From the NCBI GenBank assembly GCA_021804825.1, contig JAJZGX010000006.1, forward strand, positions 1-48,033: 48,033 nt of DNA, written 5' to 3'. The position numbers and the translations under genes were made by a program. The first letter of the stretch is position 1. Each line of letters starts with the position of its first letter. Below are positions 1 to 9,406 of the stretch, piece by piece. The notes beneath the pieces are model-generated. The model was given only the letters and a program-made list of their open reading frames with translations, was not told the DNA's origin and did no database searches. Source of the DNA: Pseudomonadota bacterium (GTDB taxonomy: Bacteria; Pseudomonadota; Alphaproteobacteria; Rhizobiales; Beijerinckiaceae).

Positions 1-68
1 TTCACCCCGAAAAGAGCCAGCGCCTCGGCCTCGGTCTGATTGCCAATTTCTTGAGGTGGTCGCCTTGA
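1..68 (+). CDS. hisH: HisH, C-terminal end only (imidazole glycerol phosphate synthase, glutaminase subunit)
   Basis: Only the last 21 codons are inside the window; the reading frame begins at base 3 (bases 1-2 finish a preceding codon) and ends at TGA 66-68. The peptide starts HPEKSQ and ends with ANFLRW, the usual end of HisH, where the His and Glu of HPEKS belong to the class I glutaminase triad. HisH supplies ammonia from glutamine to HisF for imidazole ring formation. The stop overlaps the TTG start of hisA (TTGA), so the two are probably translationally coupled. Partner hisF lies one gene downstream. Confidence 0.85.
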   Translation, partial: HPEKSQRLGLGLIANFLRWSP

Positions 69-811
69 TCCTCTACCCCGCCATTGATCTCAAAGCCGGG
101 CAATGCGTGCGCCTCATCCATGGCGATATGGCGCAGGCCACCGTGTTCAATGATGATCCTGCCGCTCAGGCCGAAGCCTTTGCGGATCAGGGCTTTGAAA
201 TGCTGCATGTTGTCGATCTCGACGGCGCTTTTGCCGGTGCGCCGCAGAATGCAGCGGCGGTGGAGCGCATTCTGCAAACCGGCAGGATGCCGGTGCAACT
301 GGGCGGGGGCATCCGCTCCATGCGCACCATCGAGGGCTGGCTCGCCAAGGGCGTCGCCCGCGTCATCATCGGCACGGCGGCGCTGCGCGACCCTGATCTG
401 GTGCGCGAGGCGGCAAGGCTGCATCCCGGCCGCATTGCCGTCGGCATTGATGCCCGCGATGGGCTGGTTGCGATCGAAGGCTGGGCGCGCACCTCGCAAA
501 CCACGGCCAGCGAGCTTGGCAAGCGTTTCGAGGATGCAGGGGTCGCCGCCATCATTTATACGGATATCGCGCGCGACGGCGTGCTCAAAGGCCTCAACAT
601 CGAGGCGACGCTCGATCTTGCCGCCGCCATTTCCATTCCGGTGATTGCATCCGGCGGACTGGCCTCGCTGCAAGACGTCAAACGCCTGCTGCAGCCCGAT
701 TGCGCCAGGATCGCTGGCGCCATCACCGGCCGGGCACTTTACGATGGCCGTCTCGATCCCGCCGAAGCGCTGGCCCTGATCCGTGCAAGTCGAGGCCCGC
801 AACATGCTTAA
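65..811 (+). CDS. hisA: HisA, ProFAR isomerase (TIM barrel)
   Basis: Catalyses the Amadori isomerisation of ProFAR to PRFAR in histidine synthesis. The 248-residue product begins ILYPAIDLK after the initiator and has the two barrel half-repeats: LGGGIRS and ASGGLAS phosphate-binding loops, catalytic Asp8 in the first strand and Asp129 (VGIDARDG). I chose TTG at 65 because it gives the canonical N-terminus, overlaps the hisH stop as TTGA, and has a TGAGGTGG ribosome site at 52-59. A GTG at 56 would add three residues but overlaps that site. The 3' end overlaps hisF by 8 bases. Length is normal for the family. Confidence 0.95.
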   Translation: MILYPAIDLKAGQCVRLIHGDMAQATVFNDDPAAQAEAFADQGFEMLHVVDLDGAFAGAPQNAAAVERILQTGRMPVQLGGGIRSMRTIEGWLAKGVARVIIGTAALRDPDLVREAARLHPGRIAVGIDARDGLVAIEGWARTSQTTASELGKRFEDAGVAAIIYTDIARDGVLKGLNIEATLDLAAAISIPVIASGGLASLQDVKRLLQPDCARIAGAITGRALYDGRLDPAEALALIRASRGPQHA

Positions 812-1577
812 GTCCCGCGTCATTCCCTGCCTCGATGTCAAGGATGGCCGCGTCGTCAAGGGCGTCAACTTTGTCGACCTGATTGACGCAGGCGATCCGG
901 TGGAGAGCGCCCTCGCCTATGATGCGGCGGGTGCCGACGAATTGTGTTTTCTTGACATCACCGCCAGCCACGAGCGGCGCGGCACCATGCTGGACGTGGT
1001 CGGACGCACAGCGGCGGCCTGCTTCATGCCGCTCACGGTTGGCGGCGGCGTGCGCTCGCTCGATGATATTCTGGCGCTGCTGCTGGCCGGTGCCGACAAG
1101 ACCTCGATCATGACCGCGGCTGTGCATGACCGCGATCTCGTGCGCCGCGCGGCCGAGAAATTCGGCTCGCAATGTATCGTCGTGGCAATTGACGCCAAAA
1201 AGGTGGGCGAAGGCCGCTGGGAAATTTTCACCCATGGCGGGCGCCGTCCCACCGGCCTCGATGCCGTTGCCTATGCGCGCGAAGTCACCAGCCTCGGGGC
1301 CGGGGAAATCCTGCTGACCTCGATGGATCGCGATGGCACCAAAATGGGGTTTGATCTCGAACTCACCCGCGCTATTGCCGATGCTGTAACCATCCCGGTG
1401 GTGGCGTCCGGCGGCGTCGGCACGCTGCAACACATGGTGGAAGGCATTCGTGACGGCCATGCCAGCGCCGTGCTCGCCGCCTCGATTTTCCATTTTGGGA
1501 CGTTTTCAATTCATCAAGCCAAGCAAGCCATGCAAAATGCCGGACTTGCAGTGCGCATGGATGGAGATGCGGCATGA
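804..1577 (+). CDS. hisF: HisF, imidazole glycerol phosphate synthase cyclase subunit
   Basis: Uses ammonia from HisH to convert PRFAR into IGP and AICAR; cytoplasmic heterodimer with HisH. The 257-residue protein starts [11 protein letters not shown], with catalytic Asp11 and Asp130 (VVAIDAKK), and has GGGVRS and ASGGVG phosphate-binding loops. The ATG at 804 was preferred over an upstream in-frame start because it gives the family's exact N-terminus and sits in an 8-base overlap with the end of hisA. The stop overlaps the next start as ATGA (1574-1577). Nothing unusual is seen. Confidence 0.96.
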   Translation: MLKSRVIPCLDVKDGRVVKGVNFVDLIDAGDPVESALAYDAAGADELCFLDITASHERRGTMLDVVGRTAAACFMPLTVGGGVRSLDDILALLLAGADKTSIMTAAVHDRDLVRRAAEKFGSQCIVVAIDAKKVGEGRWEIFTHGGRRPTGLDAVAYAREVTSLGAGEILLTSMDRDGTKMGFDLELTRAIADAVTIPVVASGGVGTLQHMVEGIRDGHASAVLAASIFHFGTFSIHQAKQAMQNAGLAVRMDGDAA

Positions 1578-1912
1578 CTCAGGGCTTCACCTTGCCGGAT
1601 CTGGCGGCGCTCATCGCCCTGCGACAAAGCGCAGTCGCCGACACATCCTACACGCGCAGCCTGCTCGATGCCGGCCTCACCAAATGCGCCCGCAAATTTG
1701 CCGAAGAAGCCACCGAACTGGTGATTGCCGCCGTCGAGCGTGACAAAAAGGCGATTACGCTGGAGAGTGCCGATGTGCTCTACCATCTGCTGGTATTGCT
1801 GCACGCAGGCAATGTGTCATTGAGTGATGTCATGGACGAATTGGGACGCCGCACCAGCCAATCTGGCTTGGCCGAGAAGGCCGGGCGGCTCAAGCCCACG
1901 GCCACCCCGTGA
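1574..1912 (+). CDS. hisE: HisE, phosphoribosyl-ATP pyrophosphatase
   Basis: Hydrolyses phosphoribosyl-ATP to phosphoribosyl-AMP, the second step of histidine synthesis. It is a stand-alone 112-residue protein, not fused to HisI. The all-alpha MazG-like metal site is visible as KFAEEATE at residues 41-48 (Glu44, Glu45, Glu48) and ESAD at 64-67. It begins in an ATGA overlap with hisF and ends in a GTGA overlap with coaA, so it is embedded in one operon. The hisA-hisF-hisE order is normal in alphaproteobacteria. Confidence 0.94.
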   Translation: MTQGFTLPDLAALIALRQSAVADTSYTRSLLDAGLTKCARKFAEEATELVIAAVERDKKAITLESADVLYHLLVLLHAGNVSLSDVMDELGRRTSQSGLAEKAGRLKPTATP

Positions 1913-2874
1913 GCGGCCCCGCCGTGCCGCTGAACGAAGACATGCTGTCGCCCTATCGGCGCTTTACCCGCGATGAATGGGCGGCGCTGCGTGCTGACAC
2001 GCCCCTGACCCTGACCCTTGAGGATTTGAAGCGCCTGCAATCGGCCAATGATCCGATTTCGATCGAAGAAGTTGTGGCGATCTATCTGCCTTTGTCACGC
2101 CTGCTGGCGCTTTATGTCGCGGCCACACAGGGGCTGTTTCGCGCCACGCAGCGATTTCTGGGTGCCGAAGACGGCAAGATGCCCTACATCATCGGTGTGG
2201 CAGGGTCGGTCGCGGTCGGCAAATCCACCACCGCACGCGTGCTGCGAGCGCTGCTGTCGCGCTGGCCCAACACGCCCAAGGTCGATCTGGTGACGACCGA
2301 TGGCTTCCTGCATCCCAACGGCATTCTGGAACGCGAAGGCCTGATGGAGCGCAAAGGCTTTCCCGAAAGTTATGACGGCGCCGCGCTGTTGCGCTTTTTG
2401 TCCGACGTCAAGGCCGGGCGCCACGAGGTCAAGGCCCCGGTCTATTCGCACCTCGTTTATGATGTGGTGCCCGGCGAACATGTCGTGGTCGACAGGCCCG
2501 ATATTCTGATCGTCGAAGGCCTCAACGTGCTGTTGCCCAACCGCATCCGGCGCTATGGCGAGGAACTGCCCTTCGTCTCGGATTATTTCGACTTTTCAGT
2601 TTATCTGCACGCCGATGAGGCAGATCTCGAAAGCTGGTATGTCGCGCGCTTCATGCGCCTGCGCCAGACCGCCTTCCGCGATGAGCGCTCGTTCTTCCGC
2701 AAATTTGCCGATCTGACCGACGAGGCCGCCATAAAGATGGCGCGCGACATCTGGACCAGAATCAACCTGCGCAACCTTCATGAAAACATCCAGCCCACCC
2801 GCGCCAGAGCCAGCCTGGTGCTCACGAAGGGTGGCGAACATCGCATCGAGGAAGTTGCGCTGCGGAAGCTTTAG
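1909..2874 (+). CDS. coaA: CoaA, type I pantothenate kinase
   Basis: Phosphorylates pantothenate, the first and usually rate-limiting step of coenzyme A synthesis. The 321-residue length suits a bacterial type I PanK. The P-loop GSVAVGKST lies at residues 99-107, followed by [11 protein letters not shown] and the KGFPESYD segment typical of the family. The GTG start at 1909 overlaps the hisE stop (GTGA), which argues against a later start. Co-transcription of coaA behind hisE is a recurring arrangement in Rhizobiales. A short hairpin follows the stop. Confidence 0.95.
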   Translation: MSGPAVPLNEDMLSPYRRFTRDEWAALRADTPLTLTLEDLKRLQSANDPISIEEVVAIYLPLSRLLALYVAATQGLFRATQRFLGAEDGKMPYIIGVAGSVAVGKSTTARVLRALLSRWPNTPKVDLVTTDGFLHPNGILEREGLMERKGFPESYDGAALLRFLSDVKAGRHEVKAPVYSHLVYDVVPGEHVVVDRPDILIVEGLNVLLPNRIRRYGEELPFVSDYFDFSVYLHADEADLESWYVARFMRLRQTAFRDERSFFRKFADLTDEAAIKMARDIWTRINLRNLHENIQPTRARASLVLTKGGEHRIEEVALRKL

Positions 2875-2875
2875 A

Positions 2876-2895
2876 GGGGTGCAACCCCGCACCCC
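2876..2895. other. Stem-loop directly after coaA
   Basis: Two bases after the coaA stop, GGGGTGC (2876-2882) pairs perfectly with GCACCCC (2889-2895) around a six-base loop. No T-run follows, so it is not a standard intrinsic terminator; it could protect the 3' end or mark a Rho-dependent end. The rest of 2875-3009 shows no gene. Confidence 0.4.
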
Positions 2896-3009
2896 CACCG
2901 GCTGCGACAACGCGCCTTTTGCAAATTTGTGCGGCCCCGTTAAATTTGAAGTGCCGCGTGACCGCGTATCGGCCATGGCGGCGGTGTAGAATTGGCAAAG
3001 GCTCAACTC

Positions 3010-3348
3010 ATGATCCGAGCAGCGCAAGCCCGCGCATACCGCGCCCAGCGGCTGGTGCGCCTGATGCTCTATAACTGGGCTCTGGGCGCCCTATTCGGCT
3101 TCGCCATCGCCGGATTGATCGTCGCCAGCAATGTTGCGGGGCTGCGCGAGCTGATCTTGAACGCGACACCGATGTGGCTGCCCCTGCTTGCCCTGTTTGT
3201 CGGTTTCGGCTCCACCTTTGGCGGCGTCGTCTGTGCCACCGCAGTGATGCTTTTGCAGGTGGACGACAAGGCGGACGGCGGCAATGGCAGAAAGTCGCCC
3301 ATTCTTCTGCCCGCTTTTGCCTTCGCCAGGGCCCGCAGCTCGATCTGA
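3010..3348 (+). CDS. Small membrane protein of unknown function
   Basis: I do not recognise this 112-residue protein. It has a basic N-terminus (MIRAAQARAYRAQRLVRL), a first hydrophobic segment at about residues 22-42 and a second at about 54-80 (LPLLALFVGFGSTFGG), then a polar C-terminal tail, so it is probably a two-helix inner-membrane protein. I chose ATG 3010 because AAAGG at 2997-3001 lies 8 bases upstream; a TTG at 2992 is an alternative. It follows coaA on the same strand after 135 bases and is convergent with iolE. That it is a real gene rests on the hydropathy pattern and the ribosome site only. Confidence 0.6.
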   Translation: MIRAAQARAYRAQRLVRLMLYNWALGALFGFAIAGLIVASNVAGLRELILNATPMWLPLLALFVGFGSTFGGVVCATAVMLLQVDDKADGGNGRKSPILLPAFAFARARSSI

Positions 3349-3420
3349 CCTGCCCCTTGCGGTTTCACGGCCCTGACGGACCGGCGCGGTTGAGGCGTGG
3401 GCTTGCCCGCCGCCCGGCCC

Positions 3421-4320
3421 TCACACCAACCCCGCCCGGCCAAGCGCGGCCTTCAGATGCGCCATGCCTTTTTGGGCATAGGGCAAGGCCGGTGCCTTTT
3501 TCGGATCCTGCTCGGCTTCGACAACCACCCAGCCGTCATAACCCTTGAGTTCGGCGAAAACTGCGTCGTAATCGATCATGCCATCGCCGGGCACGGTATA
3601 AACGCCAAGTTCATCGCCTTTCCCGAGGATCGCGTCGAGAAAGCTCCAGTCCTCGCGCTGCGCCTGCGCCATCTTGTCGGCCCGCACATCCTTGCAATGC
3701 ACGTGGCTGATACGGGCACGGTAGGTGCGGGCGAGTTCGGCCGGATTGCTACCACCCCAGGTGGCATGGCCGGTGTCGAGCAGCAGGTGCACGGCATCGC
3801 CGGTTACCTCCATGAAGCGGGCAATATCCTCTCTGGTCTGCACCACCGTGCCCATGTGATGGTGGTAGGAAAGCTGCAGGCCCGCAGCGCGCACGGCTTC
3901 GGCAACCTTGGTCATGGCCTTGCCGAACGCCACCCATTCGCCATCGGAAAGCCGCGGCGTGCGTGAGAGCCGCTTGTTGCGCTGGCCATGAATGGCATTC
4001 GAGGTTTCAGCAATGATGAACACCTTGACGCCGGTCGCCTTCATGAGATGCAGATGCTCCTGCATAGCGGCGATTTCTTCATCAGCGCTGCGCTTCAGCA
4101 ATTCGCAGGAATACCAGTTGCCGACCACCGCCATGCCATAAGGCTTGAGCGTCGCCAGCAAGGTCGCGGGGTCACGCGGGAATTTGTGGCCAAGCTCCAT
4201 GCCCTGAAAGCCAACTTGCTTTGCTTCACCAAGGCAGGTTTCAAGTGACGTATCGCCACCTATGTCCTGCAAATCATCATTCGACCAGCCAATCGGGTTG
4301 GCACCAATTCTAACGGCCAT
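3421..4320 (-). CDS. iolE: IolE, myo-inosose-2 dehydratase
   Basis: Dehydrates 2-keto-myo-inositol to 3D-(3,5/4)-trihydroxycyclohexane-1,2-dione, the second step of inositol catabolism. The 299-residue protein begins AVRIGANPIGW and has the AP-endonuclease-2-like TIM barrel with metal-ligand segments LLLDTGHATWGG, ISHVHCKDVR and VVVEAEQDP, all typical of IolE. The ATG at 4320 is preferred over one 27 bases upstream because AGGAA lies 7 bases before it. It is the last gene of iolC-iolD-iolE, 27 bases after iolD. Confidence 0.95.
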   Translation of the reverse strand: MAVRIGANPIGWSNDDLQDIGGDTSLETCLGEAKQVGFQGMELGHKFPRDPATLLATLKPYGMAVVGNWYSCELLKRSADEEIAAMQEHLHLMKATGVKVFIIAETSNAIHGQRNKRLSRTPRLSDGEWVAFGKAMTKVAEAVRAAGLQLSYHHHMGTVVQTREDIARFMEVTGDAVHLLLDTGHATWGGSNPAELARTYRARISHVHCKDVRADKMAQAQREDWSFLDAILGKGDELGVYTVPGDGMIDYDAVFAELKGYDGWVVVEAEQDPKKAPALPYAQKGMAHLKAALGRAGLV

Positions 4321-4347
4321 TGTTCTATTCCTGTGGTTGAGAGACAT

Positions 4348-6198
4348 TCATTTACCAAGCCGGGCGCGCTGCGCCTTCTTGTCCTGATAGGCTTTGCGGG
4401 ATTTCCGCACGCTCTCGCGGATGGAAACCTCCGGCACCGCGACATCCCACCAATGCCCGCCAGCATCGGTCGTGGCTGCTGCATCGGTGGTGGTGACAAT
4501 CACCACGGTGCGCGCGGTCGCGCGGGCCTGTTTCAGCGCCCCTTCAAGATCGGCAATGCTGCGCGCCGTCAGCGCCAGCGCTCCCAGACTTTCGGCATGG
4601 CGCACAAAATCCACCGGATTGGCCTGCATCTGCCGCGAGTCAACCAGCATGTTGTTGAAGGGTGCGCCGCCGGTCTCCTGTTGCAGGCGGTTGATGCAGC
4701 CAAAACCGCCGTTGTCATTGAGAACGACGATCAGTTTCATGCCCAGCATCACCGAGGTGGCGATTTCCGAATTCATCATGAGATAGGAGCCATCGCCGAT
4801 CATGACGAACACCTCGCGCTGCGGCGCAGCTATTTTCACACCGAGTGCCCCGGCAATCTCATAACCCATGGTCGAATAGCCATATTCGAGATGGTAGCCG
4901 AGCGCGTCTTGCGCCTGCCAGAGCTTTTGCAATTCGCCCGGCAATCCACCCGCCGCCGCCACAACAATATCGGACGCCAGCGCCTGACGCTGCACCGCGC
5001 CGATGACCTGCGAATCCGATGGCGGCACGGCATTCGAAGCATTGGTATAGGTGGCAGCGACCTTCAGCCACGCCGCTTTTGCCACGCCGGCCTTGGCCGT
5101 CCACGCGGCCCCGGCCTTGTAGCGCCGCAACCCGGCATCAAGCGCTTTCAGCCCGGTCAAAGCGTCGGCCACCAGCGCCTGCGCCTGATGCTTGGCGGTG
5201 TCAAAAGCCTGCACATTGAGCGTCAGCAGGCGATGATTTGGGTTTTTGAACAGCCCCCACGAACCGGTCGCAAAATCGGCCAGCCGCGTGCCGATGGCGA
5301 TAATCAGATCAGCTTCTTCAGCCATGTCATTGGCGGCCTTGGTGCCTGTGACGCCGAGCGAGCCCATGTTGAGCGGGTGGTCGTGGGGCACCGATGATTT
5401 GCCGGCCTGAGTCTCCATCACCGGAATGCCGCGCGCTTGCGCAAAGGCGGCAAGTTCGGCCTCGCACCCCGAATAGAGCACACCGCCACCAGCCACGATC
5501 ACCGGCTTTCTTGCGCCTTTGATCAATGTGACCGCTTGCGCCAATTCGTGCGCATCGGGCGGGCTGCGGCGGATGTGATGCAGCTTTTCGGCAAAAAAGC
5601 TCGCCGGATAATCATGGGCTTCTGCCTGCGTGTCCTGACAGAAAGCCAGCGTCACCGGCCCACACTGCGCCGGATCGGTCAGCACCGCGAGCGCCCGCGG
5701 CAACATCGCCAGCAATTGTTCGGGGCGCGAAATGCGATCGAAATAGCGCGATACCGGCCTGAAACAATCATTGGCAGAAACCGTGCCATCATTGAAATCC
5801 TCGACCTGCTGCAACACCGGGTCGGGAAAGCGGTTCGCAAACACGTCGCCCGGCACCAGCAGCACCGGCAACCGGTTGACATGCGCCATGGCGGCAGCCG
5901 TAACCATGTTGGTCGCCCCCGGCCCGATCGAGGTGGTCGCCACCATCATCTGGCGTCGTCGCATGGTTTTGGCAAAGGCCACGGCGCTATGGGCCATGGC
6001 CTGCTCATTATGGGCTCGAAACGTCGGCAGCGCCTCGCCCGCGCCATGCAGGGCCTCACCGAGACCTGCGACATTGCCATGGCCGAAAATGGCCCAGCAC
6101 CCGGCAAAGAGCGGGCGCACTTCGCCATCGATCATGGTTTTCTGGGCTGCAAGATAGCGCACCAAGGCTTGCGCGGCCGTCAGGCGGAGCGTTTTCAT
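4348..6198 (-). CDS. iolD: IolD, trihydroxycyclohexane-1,2-dione hydrolase (ThDP enzyme)
   Basis: Opens the ring of the diketone made by IolE to give 5-deoxy-glucuronate. The 616-residue protein has the three-domain acetolactate synthase-like fold: an N-terminal PYR domain starting MKTLRLTAAQALVRYL, a central domain with the VIVAGGGVLYS segment, and a C-terminal thiamine diphosphate domain with MIGDGSYLMMNSEIAT and LNDNGGFGCI. The ATG at 6198 overlaps the iolC stop as ATGA; an upstream in-frame start would run 48 bases into iolC. iolB, which isomerises the product, is not in the window. Confidence 0.95.
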   Translation of the reverse strand: MKTLRLTAAQALVRYLAAQKTMIDGEVRPLFAGCWAIFGHGNVAGLGEALHGAGEALPTFRAHNEQAMAHSAVAFAKTMRRRQMMVATTSIGPGATNMVTAAAMAHVNRLPVLLVPGDVFANRFPDPVLQQVEDFNDGTVSANDCFRPVSRYFDRISRPEQLLAMLPRALAVLTDPAQCGPVTLAFCQDTQAEAHDYPASFFAEKLHHIRRSPPDAHELAQAVTLIKGARKPVIVAGGGVLYSGCEAELAAFAQARGIPVMETQAGKSSVPHDHPLNMGSLGVTGTKAANDMAEEADLIIAIGTRLADFATGSWGLFKNPNHRLLTLNVQAFDTAKHQAQALVADALTGLKALDAGLRRYKAGAAWTAKAGVAKAAWLKVAATYTNASNAVPPSDSQVIGAVQRQALASDIVVAAAGGLPGELQKLWQAQDALGYHLEYGYSTMGYEIAGALGVKIAAPQREVFVMIGDGSYLMMNSEIATSVMLGMKLIVVLNDNGGFGCINRLQQETGGAPFNNMLVDSRQMQANPVDFVRHAESLGALALTARSIADLEGALKQARATARTVVIVTTTDAAATTDAGGHWWDVAVPEVSIRESVRKSRKAYQDKKAQRARLGK

Positions 6199-8138
6199 GA
6201 TTGCGCCTTTTGCGTCACCGCCATGCGAGCGCGGGCGTTTTGCCACATGGCGACCAGACGCGCGAAACTGTCGCGCATCAAGGTTGTGGCGGTGGCGTCA
6301 TCAATGCGCCCCTGCAACCATTGCTCGGCGGGTTCGGCAAAGATCGTGCGTCCAACTGCAAAACCCTTGACCAGATCACAAGGCGCTGCCTGCTGGAAGG
6401 CGGCATCGAGTTCGGCTTCGGGAGCCTCGAGGCCGAGCAACAGAATGCCGCGGCATAGCGGATCATGTTCGCCGATGACCGCCGCAATATGGCGCCATGC
6501 AGCATCGCTGCCCTGCGCTTCGAGCTTCCACCAATCGGGCTTGATGCCGAGCGCATAAAGCCGCGCCAGAACGCTTGCCACCGTATTTGCATCAACCGCG
6601 CCATGCTTGCTGGCGATGACTTCGACCAGCAAGGGCCGCGACAAGGCCCGCGCGGCATCAGCGAGGCGCAGGAGTTCGCGCTCCTGATGGGCGCGCAACG
6701 CGGCAGAATCATCGGGATGGTAAAAGCAAAGGCACTTGATGACATGGGCAACGGGCCAGTCGATCAACTTGGCGGCGAGCGAGCCACCACCCTCGAAATC
6801 CAGCGGCCGCGATCCTGGATCTTCGACCGGCCTTGCCAGCCACAGGCCGGTGCCTTCCGCCTTGAACAAGGCCTCACGACCATAGGTGCCGTCCAGCAAC
6901 ATGCCAAAACCCGGACGCCCTCCTGAAACCTGCAATGCCGCATCGACCGCCAAAGCTTTGAACTGGTTGATTTTTTCTCGTGGCGCGCCAGCATCATCGG
7001 CGATTTTTTCGAGCTGCGCGCGATGATCGATAGCCAGCGCCATCACGCCCTCCCCACCATGCACGCCGCCGAACCGATCTCTGGTCGTCGCCCAGTGCAA
7101 ATGGTTCAGCGCAGCATCCTTGCGCAAGGCCTTTCTGGTCACACCCGTCGCCAGAAAATGCTGCATTTCGGCAAAGGTCGCATATTCCACCGAGCACAGC
7201 AGGCGCGATACGGCGAAGGCCCCGCCGGCATTGGCAAAGGCGCAGCAGCGCTCATAGGGCTCGTCGCGAAGATAACCGCGCAGGAAGCCTGCCATGAAGG
7301 CATCGCCCGCCCCGAGCACATTGAACACTTCCACAGGAAATCCGGGGCCGCGAACACCTTCATCGAGGCTCGCAGGAATCGCGCCCGGAAACACCGCGCA
7401 ACCCATCGGCCCGCGTTTGAGCACCAAAGTGGCAGCACTCAAGGCCCGCACCGCCCGCAGCGCGGCCAGCGCATCATCGGCGCCACCGGCAATCATCATT
7501 TCCTCTTCGGTGCCGACAATGAGGTCGCAATGCGGCAAAACCTTTTGCAGCAGTGCGCTCACCGCCCCCGAGCGCCGATAACGCTCCTCACCGGCACCAT
7601 GCCCGGCAAGGCCCCAGAGATTGGGGCGGTAATCAATATCAAAACAGACTTTGCGTCCCGCCGCCTTGGCAATTTCGATGGCGCGATATTGCGCGCGCGC
7701 CGTATTGTCGCTGGCAAAATGCGTGCCAGTGACAACGATGGCGGCAGCGCTGGCAACAAAGGCCGGATCAATGTCGCTTTCATCGAGAGCACCGTCAGCG
7801 CAATTGTCGCGATAAAAGATCAGAGGAAACGAATGCTCGTCGCGCACACCCAGCAGCACCAGCGCGGTCAGGCGCGTCGGATCGGTATGAACGCCGGTGA
7901 CATCGACGCCTTCGCGCTGCAATTGTTCGCGGATAAACCGGCCCATATGCTCATCGCCGACCCGCGTGATCAGGCCGCTTTTCAACCCGAGGCGCGCCGC
8001 GCCAATGGCAATATTGGCCGGGCACCCGCCCACAGCTTTGGAAAAACTCGCCATGTCTTCGAGGCGGCCGCCGATCTGCTGGCCGTAGAGATCGACCGAA
8101 GACCGGCCTATGGTAATGACGTCAAGTGAAGGCTGCAT
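6195..8138 (-). CDS. iolC: IolC-DUF2090 fusion: 5-dehydro-2-deoxygluconokinase with C-terminal aldolase-like domain
   Basis: Phosphorylates 5-dehydro-2-deoxy-D-gluconate (DKG) late in inositol catabolism. The 647-residue protein is about twice the size of a classical IolC. Residues 1 to about 330 are a PfkB/ribokinase domain: VGGCPANIAIGAARLG near 36-51, a FDIDYRPNLW segment, and GAGDAF around catalytic Asp279. Residues from about 345 to the end match the DUF2090 domain, a TIM-barrel-like module common in proteobacterial IolC proteins and suspected to act as the following aldolase (IolJ role); that role is an inference. It is first in the iolC-iolD-iolE operon and overlaps iolD by 4 bases. 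Confidence 0.92.
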   Translation of the reverse strand: MQPSLDVITIGRSSVDLYGQQIGGRLEDMASFSKAVGGCPANIAIGAARLGLKSGLITRVGDEHMGRFIREQLQREGVDVTGVHTDPTRLTALVLLGVRDEHSFPLIFYRDNCADGALDESDIDPAFVASAAAIVVTGTHFASDNTARAQYRAIEIAKAAGRKVCFDIDYRPNLWGLAGHGAGEERYRRSGAVSALLQKVLPHCDLIVGTEEEMMIAGGADDALAALRAVRALSAATLVLKRGPMGCAVFPGAIPASLDEGVRGPGFPVEVFNVLGAGDAFMAGFLRGYLRDEPYERCCAFANAGGAFAVSRLLCSVEYATFAEMQHFLATGVTRKALRKDAALNHLHWATTRDRFGGVHGGEGVMALAIDHRAQLEKIADDAGAPREKINQFKALAVDAALQVSGGRPGFGMLLDGTYGREALFKAEGTGLWLARPVEDPGSRPLDFEGGGSLAAKLIDWPVAHVIKCLCFYHPDDSAALRAHQERELLRLADAARALSRPLLVEVIASKHGAVDANTVASVLARLYALGIKPDWWKLEAQGSDAAWRHIAAVIGEHDPLCRGILLLGLEAPEAELDAAFQQAAPCDLVKGFAVGRTIFAEPAEQWLQGRIDDATATTLMRDSFARLVAMWQNARARMAVTQKAQS

Positions 8139-8302
8139 GTTGGAACCGCACGATGATGGAGCACGATGCCCAGCCTGCCCGGGTCACCCATGGCCAATAT
8201 GAAACATAAATTCCACTCTTGCGTCAATTCAGAATATATATTCTTTTATTGCGCGCTGGATTCGGGTATCGCTTTTGCCGATGCCAAATGTGGAGAAAAG
8301 TG
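8139..8302. promoter_or_regulatory. iolC / iolG divergent control region with two operator-like palindromes
   Basis: This AT-richer region separates divergent iolC and iolG. A perfect 14-bp palindrome AGAATATATATTCT lies at 8231-8244 and a related near-palindrome GAAACATAAATTCC at 8201-8214; their centres are exactly 30 bp apart, about three helical turns. Both resemble the GGAA-N6-TTCC motif reported for the RpiR-family repressor IolR in rhizobia, each with one or two arm mismatches. A minus-strand TTGACG (8227 to 8222) could be a -35 element for iolC, but I see no convincing -10. GGAG at 8292-8295 serves iolG. Confidence 0.6.
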
Positions 8303-9298
8303 ATGGTTATGCGATTTGGAGTGATAGGGGCCGGGCGAATCGGCAAAATTCATGGCGGCAATATCGCAGCCAGAGACGATGCCCGCGTGGTTGCTGTGGC
8401 CGATGCCGACGCCAAGGCGGCAGCAGCGCTCGCCAAGGCGACCGATGCCAAAGTCACCGCCATTGATGAAATTCTCGCCGACAAGAGCATTGATGCGATC
8501 GCCATCTGTGCCCCCACAGACATGCACGCCGACCTGATCAGCCGCGCCGCCGAAGCCGGAAAGGCGATTTTCTGTGAAAAGCCGGTCGATCTCGATGTAG
8601 CGCGCATAAAAGCCTGCCTGAAAATTGTGGATAAGGCGGGCGTGCCGCTGATGATCGGCTTCAACCGCCGCTTCGATCCGAATTTCGCCGCCTTGCAGCA
8701 GCGCCTTGCCGATGGCCTCGCAGGCGAGGTCGAACTGGTTTCAATCATCTCGCGCGATCCTTCGCCCCCGCCGGTCTCCTATGTCGAGCGCTCCGGCGGC
8801 CTGTTTCGCGATATGATGATCCATGATTTCGATATGGCACGCTTCCTGCTCGGCGAAGAGCCGATCGCCGTCATGGCGTCAGGCTCGTCAGTGGTCGACA
8901 AGTCCATCGGTGCCGCCGGGGATGTCGACACTGCGGCGGTGATTCTCGAAACCAGATCCGGCAAGATCTGCCAGATTTCCAATTCGCGCCGCGCCACCTA
9001 TGGCTATGACCAGCGCATGGAAGTGCACGGCTCCAAAGGCATGTTGCGCGCCGGCAATATCCACGAAACCACGGTCGAGTTTTCCGGTGCCAAGGGCGTT
9101 GCCGCCGACCCGGTGCAGAATTTCTTCCTCGAACGCTATGAAGCTGCTTACCGCGCCGAACTGGCCGCCTTCATCAAGGGCGTGAAAAAGGGCACCGCCC
9201 TGTCGCCTTCTGGCCATGACGGCCTCAAAGCTGGCCTGCTGGCAGATGCAGCCACATTATCGGCCAAAGAAAAGCGGCGCGTTGAAGTGAAGCTTTAA
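8303..9298 (+). CDS. iolG: IolG, myo-inositol 2-dehydrogenase
   Basis: Oxidises myo-inositol to 2-keto-myo-inositol with NAD+, the entry step for the divergent iolCDE enzymes. The 331-residue GFO/IDH/MocA protein has an N-terminal Rossmann motif (GVIGAGRIGKIHG), the conserved EKPVDLD with the catalytic lysine, GFNRRFDPNF, and DMMIHDFDMARF carrying the catalytic Asp/His pair. ATG 8303 is chosen because GGAG lies 7 bases upstream; the second ATG at 8309 would have a 13-base spacing. The gene is alone on its strand. Confidence 0.93.
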   Translation: MVMRFGVIGAGRIGKIHGGNIAARDDARVVAVADADAKAAAALAKATDAKVTAIDEILADKSIDAIAICAPTDMHADLISRAAEAGKAIFCEKPVDLDVARIKACLKIVDKAGVPLMIGFNRRFDPNFAALQQRLADGLAGEVELVSIISRDPSPPPVSYVERSGGLFRDMMIHDFDMARFLLGEEPIAVMASGSSVVDKSIGAAGDVDTAAVILETRSGKICQISNSRRATYGYDQRMEVHGSKGMLRAGNIHETTVEFSGAKGVAADPVQNFFLERYEAAYRAELAAFIKGVKKGTALSPSGHDGLKAGLLADAATLSAKEKRRVEVKL

Positions 9299-9406
9299 GG
9301 CCGGGCGCACCGCGCGCGTGGCCCGCCACCAAGGCTCGATCCATGGCCACCAATTCGCTGATGGATTTGTCAGTGCGAATGGGGTGGCCAAGAGATCACC
9401 AGCCCT

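Noticed and set aside
2876-2895. Hairpin after coaA as an intrinsic terminator.
   Set aside because: The stem is perfect but no T-run follows; listed only as a stem-loop.
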